Shown piece after piece: positions 1 through 12,200 of a DNA stretch of 64,000 nt. The stretch lies in contig CATNEN010000007.1 of assembly GCA_950097015.1 (NCBI GenBank), positions 7,720,001 to 7,784,000 on the forward strand, given 5' to 3'. Every line of letters begins with the position of its first letter. Within the stretch, counting starts at the first letter, position 1. Under the pieces are notes generated by a model that saw only the letters and a list, made by a program, of their open reading frames with translations, searched no databases and was not told the DNA's origin. The stretch comes from Macrostomum hystrix. Lineage: Eukaryota > Platyhelminthes > Macrostomidae. A program made the translations under genes and the position numbers.

Positions 1-229
1 AAGTGGCAAGACCCAGGCGGCGGGCCCTAGCAACAACAGCCGGGACTGCTCAAGGCAGCACTCTTCGCCCGCCATTTCTCACCCGAAAGTAAATTTATAA
101 AATTTATTAACTCTTTCAGCTCGCGCCCTCTACTTGACTGAGCAGCAGCAGCAGCAGCAGCTACAGCAGCCGCCGCAGCAGCAGCAGTTGTCGTAGTTCT
201 TCAGCGGTTCCAGCGCCCAGACTGCGGTG
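1..229 (+). promoter_or_regulatory. 5' UTR / upstream region of PLC-beta gene with CAG repeat
   Basis: This is the sequence directly upstream of the PLC-beta start codon. It holds an interrupted CAG/CAGCAG microsatellite at about 143-188. No clear TATA box is visible, and the window begins inside the region, so the transcription start is not defined. GTG at 227 sits just before the chosen ATG at 230; the ATG is preferred because it is the standard eukaryotic start. Confidence 0.45.
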
Positions 230-3200
230 ATGACGTCAGACATTGCCAAGCGGCAGCGGACGGTGCCGTCCGCCAAGGCCTACGAGTTCAACTGGCGCCA
301 GCCGGTGGCCAAGCACCTCATGACCGGCGCCGTGTTCGACAGATACGACGAGGTTCGATTGATTATTGATGATCAATTTGTTCGGAAAATTTCCTCTACG
401 TCACAATGCGCTCAATTACTTCGTAGCTGAGAGAGCTGGCAGATTGAGCGCTCTATCTACCTGAGCCAAAATTGAGCACTCTATCTACCTGAGCCAAAAT
501 TGAGCACTCTATCTACCTGAGCCAAAATTGAGCACTCTATCTACCTGAGCCAAAATTGAGCACTCTATCTACCTGAGCCAAAATTGAGCACTCTATCTAC
601 CTGAGCCAAAATTGAGCACTCTATCTACCTGAGCCAAAATTGAGCACTCTATCTACCTGAGCCAAAATTGAGCACTCTATCTACCTGAGCCAAAATAGAA
701 CACTCTATATACCTGAGCCAAAATTGAGCACTCAATATACCTGAGCCAAGATTGAGCACTCTATCTACCTGAGCCAAAATTGAGCACTCTATCTACCTGA
801 GCCAAAATTGAGCACTCTATCTACCTGAGCCAAAATTGAGCACTGTATATACCTGAGCCAAAAATTGAGCACTCAATATACCTGAGCCAAAATTGAGCAC
901 TCTATCCACCTGAGCCAAAATTGAGCACTCTACCTGAGCCAAAATTGAGCACTCAATATACCTGAGCCAAAATTGAGCACTCTATCTACCTGAGCCAAAA
1001 TTGAGCACTCTATCTACCTGAACCAAAATTGAGCACTCTATCTACCTGAGCCAAAATTGAGCACTCTATCTACCTGAGCCAAAATTGAGCACTCAATATA
1101 CCTGAGCCAAGATTGAGCACTCTATATACCTGAGCCAAAATTGAGCATTATAGATACCCGAGTCAAAATTGAGCACTCAATATACCTGAGCCAAAATTGA
1201 GCACTCTATCCACCTGAGCCAAATTGAGCACTCTATATACCTAAGCCAAAATTGAGCACTCAATATACACTGACAACTCGACCCGCCCTTCTTCACGCAG
1301 TACAATGGCTCACTGGAGCTCGGCTGCGAGGCCAAAGTGGACGAATTCGGCTTCTTTATCTACTGGAAAAGCGAGAATGGGGTGAGATTTGTGTAAAATG
1401 TTGTTTCTACATCTTCTGAAGCTTGTCTGATTGGCCATTGTTTAGTCAAATATCGATGTGAACTATGTCGCAGTTCAAAAAACGAATGGCATTCATTAGG
1501 CTACAAATTGCTGGGGAAGGCCGCAACAATGATTGGACTGCAGCGGCCCAGGGCTAGCAACACACAGGCCCTACAGTGCGCTGCGCCAAGGCGCAGAAAT
1601 TGCTTCTCATCTAGAGTCCAAAACAGAATTCTCTATCGCGCGTGAAGCTGATTACAGATTAGAAAAGAAATATGAGAAAAAACGTTCGCAAAACAGTATA
1701 CTTAGAGCACCCGAGCTTTTCGGCATTTTCGAATTCCATCAATACCACAGTCCTGTTCGCTGCCTAAAAGCTATTGGGCGTGGCAGCCTCGCAGTCGATA
1801 TTTCCGATGGTGTGTTTTTTCTTTGGGTGGCGGTGGGCAAGTGGAGAAGCCGCTGCGTGTTCGATCTTGTCTTTTGTCATTCTCCTTTTGCCAGTATTTG
1901 ATTTCATACATTCATCCGAGCTCTCCCTTCATGATTTTGAGAAGTGCTTGAGTGGGTTTGCTTAGTCCCCTATGCGCTCCAAGCGATAATCTATTTTTAG
2001 ACTTGTGAGTGACAGCAGTCTATTTTTAGACTAGTCAGTGACGCTAGTCTATTTTTAGACTAGTCAGTGACGCTAGTCTATTTTTAGACTAGTCAGTGAC
2101 GCTAGTCTATTTTTAGACTAGTCAGTGACGCTAGTCTATTTTTAGACTAGTCAGTGACGCTAGTCTATTTTTAGACTAGTCAGTGACGCTAGTCTATTTT
2201 TAGACTAGTCAGTGACGCTAGTCTTTTTTTTGACTAGTCAGTGACGGTAGTCTTTTTTTAGACAAGTCAGTGACGCCAGTCTATTTTTAGACACGCTGTC
2301 AAGTGACCTTAGAAATTCCCCTATCTACTGTGAAAATAGACTTTAAGTTTCAAAGTTTCATTGTCAGCTTGCATCATCTTTGACACTGTTAAGATACGGG
2401 TGACGATGTGATGACAACAGGCTGAAAAAGAGGCGAGAAAGAAGGAAATGTGAAACCGTGCAAAATGCTCGAACACACGTCCCCAGAAGATAAATCAATG
2501 TGCTGCCCTGTGACAGGAGGCCGCGAGAATCTCTGCGATTGAGCAGGGTATCGTGACTAGGACTCGAACTGGTCCTCCACGCCTCGCCATGTTCTCGCCG
2601 CATCGCCGCAGCCTGGAACGGATCAAATTAGGGAAGCCGGACCTTTCACCGTTTATGCTGGGACGCGCGCATCGCGAAACAAGCGAGCCGGGATGCGATC
2701 ATCGATCGCTAAAACTAGAAAAGGGGCTGCTGAGAGCAGGAGAGAAGCACGGGACACACGAACTGGGTGGAATTTCGGGGCAACAATCAATGCCTAGCCC
2801 CTGTCTGGACTAAAGTGCAGGCCTTCAATTGCTCGGAGACCCGCCGATTAGATTGTAATCTCATGCGGCCTCATAGCTCGGAGGCTGGCTCGTGTTTTTT
2901 GTCACAGTTATCTCCGCCATGGCCAACTGCTTCCGCCTTGTCTGTCTTTTATCTGCCTCCTTATTTTTTGCCTGAAATTTATGCGCCCTAATCCCGCTGC
3001 TCACTTCCCGCAGGAGGGCCAGGTGCTGGAGCTGTCTCAGGTCAGCGACGTCAGGACTGGTACCCGGCCGAAGGTGAGAAATGAGCAATATTTTTCAACG
3101 ACATCCGCGTTTTGAGTTTTCTAATCCTCAATTAGAAAAGGGGGCGGCTGTTTACTCAAAGCTGAGGGGGCCGAATCCGCACGGAGTGCCCAGCTGACTG

Positions 3201-6200
3201 CCGAGTGCATGGTTGGGGATCTGGGGTGAGAGGGGAGATTGTCAACAACATCCCTGCCCCACACCAGCCCCAGCTGGCTGTGTTGCCACTGCAGCTGCGG
3301 GTGTCAACACGGCGAAGCCTGTGTACGAGGCGCGGACGGCAGGCAAAAACGGGATGGGTTTGGGAAGAATAGAGAAATATATATGTTGGCAAATAGATGG
3401 GCAGCAGACAATGGGGAAATTGTTGGGGAGGAAAAGCTCCTGTCCTGGGGGACAGGTTTAAGAGTAGGAGGGAGCCGGGCAGAGGAATACTGGAGGGGAA
3501 GGATCGGCGTGTAAGGCTGGAGGGTATGAATCAGAGGGGAAAATCGGAGGGGAGAATCGGAGGGGAGAATCGGAGGAGGGAGAATCAGAGGGAAAATCGG
3601 AGGGGAGAATCGGATGGGAGAATCGGAAGGAGAATCGGAAGGGGAGAATCTGAGGGGGAGAATCTGAGGGGATGAATCGGAGGGGAAGAATCTGAGGGGG
3701 GGAGAATCGGAGGGGGGAGAATCAGAGGGGAGAGAATCTGCGAGGAAGAGTGGAAGAGGGGAAATTGTGGAGAGACAGGAATGATAAACTGATTGTTGAT
3801 TGGGTGGAGAATTAAGTGTTAAAGGGGTCAACATTTATGAGGCGGAGAATGGGAGGGAGCAGACATTTTTAATATCGTAACGTAAGTTAAAAACGAGTGA
3901 GTTTAATAACGTAACAGTTGTATGCTTTTTAAAAGTTTGCAATGTAATTTTCGGTATTTTTTATCGTATTACCCTTTCCTGCCCGCCTTTCCATTCTCGC
4001 CAAGAATGACCAACCAAAAAAAGTTAACGTGAGAGTGACAAAGGTAGTGAGAGTGACAAAGGTAGTGAGAGTGACAAAGGTAGTGAGAATGCATAGTGAG
4101 CAAAGTAGTAATGGGTGAGCTGGTATGAAACAATGGGACCATTTTGAGGCGGGTCAGCTGATCAGAGAAGTGACGGAGCAGGAAAGCCGACCCACTTAGC
4201 GCCAGCTTTCACCGAGCTGGCCCGTTCGATTCAACAATGATCCTCTCAGCTCGTATGTTGCCCCATTTTCCTCCTCGGTTTGAACAGTCCGGAGCATAGT
4301 GTTCAATCGATGGCAGCCAAACGATTTTGCGGGAGACACTTCGCGGACCCTGTCCTCACCTGCTCTTTGAGCATCTTATTCCCATCTTCTATCTCCAAGA
4401 CGCATTAGCGTGAGCACTCTTTTTCACTGAGAGATGAGCCCTGGGGATCAATTAGCAGCCTTTGCTCTGCAACTGGACCGGCAAGGAGGGAATTAACAGC
4501 CGCTTTTTCTTTTACCGCTTGGAAGAGAGACCATTTTGGAAAACAATGTGCCGTGCAAAATTAAAGATCGAAGTGTAAAATTTCACTTTTTAAGCTTTTG
4601 AAGTGCTTGATTGCACCAGAGGGACTGAAGCCTAGCGGTTAGAGCGTCGGAATCACGACTTGAAGTTCGGTGGTTCGATTCCAGACTCAATGTATGTTAT
4701 TTAGCAAGAAATTTGACTCTGCATTGCTTCACTTCATCCAGCTGTAAATATTTTTGGGAATTGTGCCAATCGCTCAGTCCATGGACTGAGTTTAAATTTA
4801 AATTTATTTAAATATCCCCTTAACACGATTATTTTAGGTAAACCTAGAAAGTGACCAGCGTCCGATTCACTTATTTACTCGTCTGCTCCCAGCCTTGCAA
4901 AATGATCCGGAGCACGATAGATAGGCCATATTGGTGAGCTCATCCATTCCTGCTGCCCCCGCCTCCACAGCCTTCTTCAGCTGCCTCGCTGACCCGGTCT
5001 CAAATAGTCCCCGCCCCCTCGCTGCTCAGAGGGTTCTCAAAGGCCCTGGTCGTTCTCTCCGGGCTGACAAGTCACGCAGCCTCACAGACGGGGATTAGCG
5101 AGAGAGCCAGATAAAGCAATTGAGCTCATTCAGGTAAAAAACAGTGCGACAGGATGAGGAAGGAGAGAACGGCGAGAGCGAAAGTGACGGTTGGCTGGGG
5201 GTGGGAAAATTTGCAATCGATCTATTCGATTTCAGATTTCAAAAACTTTGCTCAGAAAGTAGCCCGGTACCCTACTCAAGCGAGCAATGCAAGCTGATAA
5301 GATACGCTTTTCCAGTGTCTGTGGCTTATTAATAGGCCTATTTTTATTATGCGAAGTTAATCTATTGCCTTTTTCTTCACCGCTAGAAGTACAAATGAAG
5401 TTCACTTTGTAAAAATCGCTCGATGCATCATCCAGGCGTGGCGGCTGTCTGCTCGGCCATCTACTGAACTCTCGTTTCGTTCATTTTCTTTTCTCGTCTC
5501 GCTCTGCCGGCTGTCCATCACTTACTCGTGTCCGCGGTCCTCAGTTCGATTCCCACGGGGGAATTCGATCAATGCTCAACTTGAAATGGGAATTGAGTAA
5601 CTCGGGATGGGGCGTAAAACTAAAAAAGCTGCTTTTACGAGGGTCGAGGCTCGTAAGTTCTTTTTGCAGTTCTCTGCGATTTGAAAGTCCCAAAATTGAC
5701 CATATGTTTTACCCTTCCATTTATATTTATGTTGCAGTCACACTACTGCCCACCGATTACCAGTAGATGTTAGAGCAAAATTGCACCTAAATTGAATTCG
5801 ATCGCTCACGCCACCGCAGGAAGACAAGTTGGCCAACGTGCTGATCGATCGGGGCGGACCAATCGACGGCCGAGTTGTTTCTATATGCTCCGGCGCCGAC
5901 CTTGTCAATGTTGTCTACACACACATGATTGCGCAGGACAGCAAGACTGCCAATGTGAGCAAGCCCCTGTCCTCCGAGTGTTTGTGAGTCCACCAGCCTT
6001 TGTCCTCCGAGTGTTTGTGAGTCCACCAGCCCCTGTCCACCGAGTGTTTGTGAGGCCACCAGCCCCTGTCTTCCGAGTGTTTGTGAGTCCACCAGCCTTT
6101 GTCCTCCGAGTGTTTGTGAGTCCACCAGCCCCTGTCCACCGAGTGTTTGTGAGGCCACCAGCCCCTGTCCTCCGAGTGTTTGTGAGGCCACCAGCCATTG

Positions 6201-9200
6201 TCCTCCGAGTGTTTGTGAGTCCACCAGCCCCTGTCCACCGAGTGTTTGTGAGGCCACCAGCCCCTGTCCTCCGAGTGTTTGTGAGTCCACCAGCCTTTGT
6301 CCTCCGAGTGTTTGTGAGTCCACCAGCCCCTGTCCTCCGAGTGTTTGTGAGGCCACCAGCCCCTGTCCTCCGAGTGTTTGTGAGGCCACCAGCCCCTGTC
6401 CTCCGAGTGTTTGTGAGGCCACCAGCCATTGTCCTCCGAGTGTTTGTGAGTCCACCAGCCCCTGTCCACCGAGTGTTTGTGAGGCCACCAGCCCCTGTCC
6501 TCCGAGTGTTTGTGAGTCCACCAGCCCCTGTCCTCCGAGTGTTTGTGAGGCCACCAGCCCCTGTCCTCCGAGTGTTTGTGAGTCCACCAGCCCCTGTCCT
6601 TTGAGTGTTTATGAGTCCAACAGCCCCTGTCCTCCGAGTGTTTGTGAGTCCACCAGCCAATAAAAAATATTCAGAACATTTTTTCGCGCTTTAGTTTACA
6701 GATGTCGTGCGACGTTGTTGTAAGTTTAAATTTAGTAATAAGTAACTCTAGCGAATTGATTTCAATTGAGCACTGGATGAATTGTGAGTAGCAGTAGTTT
6801 ATATAGTATTTATTTAAAAAAATTTTGAATCCTTAACAATAAATAGCATATTTCATGATAGATTTGCAATAAAACTGATTGGTCACTTAATTTTTGCCAA
6901 TAACTGAATACGAGACTCGCTTGATTAATTGTTTACACCTGCGGTAACTAAGCATAGACACGTGTAAGGCTTGTAGGATTTCGTAGATAAGAAATGCTCA
7001 TTAGATAAGCAAACAACAACAGCAACAACAAAACTGAACACACAACCACAGCGTTTGAAAACGCTCATCGACAGTCAAAACTCTCATAGACAGTCAAAAT
7101 GCTCATAGACAGTCAAAATGCTCATAGACAGTCAAAACGCTCATAGGCAGTCAAAACGCTCATAGACAGTCAAAATGCTCATAGACAGTCAAAACTCTCA
7201 TAGACAGTCAAAACGCTCATAGGCAGTCAAAGCGCTTATAGACAGTCAAAACGCTCATAGGCAGTCAAAAAGCTCATAGGCAGTCAAAGCGCTCATAGAC
7301 AGTCAAAACTCTCATAGACAGTCAAAATGCCCATAGACAGTCAAAGCGCTCATAGACAGTCAAAACGTTCATAGACAGTCAAAACGTTCATAGACAGTCA
7401 AAACGCTCATAGACAGTCAAAGCGCTCATAGGAGGCTTATCTACAAGCGCTCATCAGAATTGCCCTAGCCGCTGCCTCAGCTTGAACAAGCTCACAAGTC
7501 TCTTTTGCTTTGCCTGCGAATGAAACTGAACAACTCTCCTGAACTCGCCTCTAGGCCTGGATCCAGGACCTGCGACCGCTGACGCACAACACCAAGGCCA
7601 GCAACGTGTGCCCCATGACCCAGCTGCGAAAACAGTGAGCTCAATACTGCTTTTTTATTAGCTAGAAATTTTCTCTCAAAAAACTGCCTATCTTGCCCAA
7701 CTGGTCGTTTCCACCTGTGCTCCACTCTCCATAAAGTGCAAAATGTGTCTTCCAGCCCATTTGCACTGCCATCTCCAACAGGTCTATTTGCTTTTGTCTG
7801 GGACTTCACCAGCTCCTGCTGGGCCCTCGCCTATCCTCTGCCATCGACAATACAAACACACTCGCCCCAGCTGGTCGCTTCTGTGTCCTCGGCTACGGGG
7901 GCTGCGGCACGAGCGGCAAACACTGCAACCAGCTTGGGTCCGTGTTTGCCGTGTACTGCTGCAGGCCTGTTGTAAATCATTCATTTGTCATTAACCAACG
8001 GGGTCTAATCATTGAATTTGGGGACTTTTTAGTCATCTGACTTCGTGATTTATAGTGCTTCTCGTACAGTCTCAATGTCCCAGACTTCAATACAAAGACT
8101 GCTCACTAGCCTTACTCAATCGCAATCGCCGTCCCACAGCTGGATGAAGCTCTGTGTGGCGGTCAACGCCAACAACTGCATCCCGGTGCGCGCGATCAGC
8201 AAGACCTTCGCCTCCGGCAAGACTGAGAAGATCATCTTCCAGACACTGAAGGATTTGGGACTGCCCTCTGGCAAGGTTCGTCTCTACTGGTTAATAATAA
8301 AACACTTGGGCAGCCGACAGCACAGCCGTAGCTATTGCAGCACATCTGAAGGCTGCGTACGGCTGTTCAGTCCATGGACTGGGAAGACGCTACACCCACC
8401 CTCAGTTTTTTTCCGCAGCTGATGCTGGTACCCAGTTAACAGCTGGGTGAATTAAAGCAATACAGAGTTAAGTGTCTTGCTATAGGAATCGAACTCCCGA
8501 CCTTCAAGTCGTGGGTCTAACCACAAGACTACAAGCTCCCTTTGTGGTGGAAGGGAGAGGGGTGGAATAAATAGGAGCGAAATAAACAGAGTCATACTCA
8601 TTCAGCTACTTCTGACCCATCTAGACCCATAAGTTGATTTTCACCCCCCCAAAAATATTAACGCTTCCTAGAATGACGAAATCGTCCCGGCCGACTTCAC
8701 CTTCGACAAGTTCTACGAGCTATACCACCGAATCTGCCCGCGCCAGGACATCGAGGACCTATTCAACGAGCTCTGCGCCGGCGGCAGCGTTGTCTCTCAG
8801 GACAAGATGATGGAGTTTCTCAACGTCACCCAGAGAGATCCTAGGCTGAATGAAATTCTCTACCCATTCGCAAACAAGCTGACCATTGAGAACATACTCA
8901 AGTGCTACGAGCCCAGCAAAGAGAACCAGGAGGATCGTGAGTAGCTGGATTGTCCTATTAATGTCCTCAAACCGAGCAGATACAATATCCCGATCGACTT
9001 CTCTTCTGAGCTGAGCAGGGCGGGTCGGGTCTTTGAGCGGAATCATTGAGCAGGAGAGGACAAAGGCGAGGCACTTTGAGCATTCCCGGAGCTGTCTGTG
9101 TGAGCTTGCGATGAAGCGGGGAGGCGAATCTGGGTGGGGCCGGCGGTGGCCCAACATGTGCGGCTCTGGGCGTGTCCACGGATGTGTGCCCCGACTCGAG

Positions 9201-12200
9201 TCCTGTGATCAAACGTTGTTTTTGTGAGCAGTTTTTGAGAACAACTGAGATAGAAGTTGCTCAGCTACTGGACGCGGACTTTGGGGAATTTAGAATTAGT
9301 AAGGATAAGAATATAAGTGCACCGCAAGTTTCAAGCTAATCCCTACAGGTAGGCAAAGCTGGCAATGCTTATTCGGGTTTGGGGTTTTACTGCCATACAG
9401 GATAAGATTAATCATCAGTGTTCTCTACAGGATGTGGAGCATCCGGCTAAGGGATAAGTCTAATGTACTTGAGTAGCCGCGAGTAAGGTTGCGGGCCTTG
9501 CTTTACTCAATGTGAATAAAATGATTCGATTTATTGACCAGGCAAAATCAGCATCGACTGCTTCTATCGCTACCTGATGTCCGATGACAATGCACCGGTG
9601 TTCCTCGACAAGCTGGAGCTGCACCACGACATGGACCAGCCGCTGTCGCACTATTATATCAACAGTTCGCACAACACCTACCTGAGCGGCCGCCAGTTTG
9701 GTGGCAAGAGCTCCGTGGAGATGTACCGGCAGGTGCTGCTGGCCGGCTGCCGCTGCATCGAGTTGGATTGCTGGGATGGCAAGGACCCGGAGCAGGAGCC
9801 CATCATCACCCACGGCAAGGCCATGTGCACCGACATCTTGTTCAAGGCGAGTGGGACAGGGTGTCTGCTGAGTGGGGTAGGGTGTCTGCTGAGTGGGATA
9901 GGGTGTCTGCTGAGTGGGGTAGGGTGTCTGCTGAGTGGGACAGGGTGTCTGCTGAGTGGGGTAGGGTGTCTGCTGAGTGGGATAAGGTGTCTGCTGAGTG
10001 GGGTAGGGTGTCTGCTGAGTGGGGCAGGGTGTCTGCTGAGTGGGGCAGGGTGTCTGCTGAGTTGGATATGGTGTCTGTTGCTAAAGTGGGGCAGAGTCTA
10101 TTTTGTTTGGAGTTCCTACAAGTTGTATTAATATTTGCATAATATTAAATTGTATAATAATTCACCAGCATACATTTGTGCCTCATTCACCATTGTCTGC
10201 AGGATGTGATCTATGCCATTCGTGACACGGCCTTCGTGACCTCCGCCTGGCCTGTGATAATGTCTTTTGAAAATCATTGCAGGTGAGTTGGCTGTGCTGG
10301 CGAAGAGTACAGAGACAGGTTCTACGAGGTTTTCCATTTAAAATGTTTTAACTACATGTATAGGTAGATGCGGCTTTTTGCCATAGACTGTTGCAGCATG
10401 CCATTAAACGGATTGCATGACCTGACAATTCCGTTCGCCCCTCATTACACAGCAAGCTACAGCAATACAAATTAGCAAAGTACTGCGAAGACATTCTCGG
10501 TGACTACTTGCTCAGCAAACCGATCGATAAATATCCCGTAAGATGAACTTAAATTATTATTTTAATTTCTGAAATCCCAAGTGCTCAAACTGTATTCCGC
10601 CACATCCCTTCGTCACCAGCTCGAGCCTGGAGTTCCTCTGCCGCCGCCCGAGAAACTCAAGTACAAAATCCTTATCAAGAACAAGCGACTCAAACCCGAG
10701 GTTGAGAAGCGTGAGTAGAAATATGGGATTCTGAGTACCAATACGGTCGTAAAACATCAGTTTTTACTACTTAAATATCAGATTCGTGCTATTTGAACTC
10801 GTGTTGCAAAGTCTCGTGTGTCTTGGATTCTTGGAATTCCTGGATTTGAACTCGTGTTGCAAAGTCTTCATTCATTCTCTGCTTCTTGGAATTCCTAGAT
10901 TTGAACTTGTGTTGCAAAGTCTCGTGTGTCTTGGATTCTTGGAATTTCTAGATTTGAACTCGTGTTGCAAAGTCTCGTGTGTCTTGGATTCTTGGAATTT
11001 CTAGATTTGAACTCGTGTTGCAAAGTCTCGTGTGTCTTGGATTCTTGGAATTTCTAGATTTGAACTTGTGTTGCAAAGTCTCCATCCATTCTCTGCTTCT
11101 TGGGATTCCTAGATTTGACCGCACCCACCCCAACCGCCCTGCAGACCAGCTGGAGCTGTTCATGAAGGGCCAGACTGCGCCGGATGAAGCTGAAGTCGCC
11201 GAGGATCCACAGGTGGTGCTGGATGGCGAAGCCGGACCGCTGAACGACTTGGACCCCACGCTGCCGGTGGTGGACACTGACGCGCACCCCGAGGGCGGCG
11301 TCGGCGAGAAGCCGAAAGCGGCGGCTCCGGTGGTCGCTCCGGTTCCGAGGGCGCCATCGCAGGCCAACCTGCAGGCTGGCGCCGCCGCAGCCTCAGCGGC
11401 CAGTGGCGCTGAAGGCGACGAGGCTGCGAAATCAAAGGTTCGTCGCCTGAACTGATGACCGAGTTCATTGGTGTTTCATGACCGATTTCATTGTTGTTTC
11501 ATGACCGAATTCATTGGTGTTTCATGACCGAATTCATTGTTGTTTCATGACCGATTTCATTGGTGTTTCATGACTGATTTCATTGGTGTTTCATGACCGA
11601 TTTCATTGGTGTTTCATGACCGATTTCACTGGTGTTTCATGACCGATTTCATTGGTGTTTCATGACTGATTTCATTGGTGTTTCATGACCGATTTCATTG
11701 GTGTTTCATGACCGATTTCATTGGTGTTTCATGACTGATTTCATTGGTGTTTCATGACCGATTTCATTGGTGTTTCATGACCGATTTCATTGGTGTTTCA
11801 TGACCGATTTCATTGGTGTTTCATGACCGAATTCATTGGTGTTTCATTACTTTATTTCTTATTTCTTACTTTATTTCCAGGAGCTGCTGAGCGCGGAGGA
11901 GGAGCAGGCGATGCTGGAGCACTACCACTACACCGGCGCCACCACCACAATCCACCCAGTGCTGTCTGCCATGGTCAATTATGCCCAGCCAGTCAAGTTC
12001 CAGGGCTTTGCGGTCGCTGATGGTCAGTGAAAGCCGTCATGGCCAAGATTAGCTGTCCAAGAGGAACTTCAACAATCTCACTATCATGTTTTCTTACTTT
12101 GCAGAGGACAACATGCACCATCACATGTCCTCCTTCTCTGAGACAGTGGCTCTTGGCTACCTGCGCAATGAGGCCATCGAGTTTGTCAAGTACGCAAAAA

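Noticed and set aside
5787..6660. Four overlapping repetitive proteins of 180-270 residues
   Set aside because: They are translations of the 33-bp intron-4 array. Only 5820-5954 matches PLC-beta.
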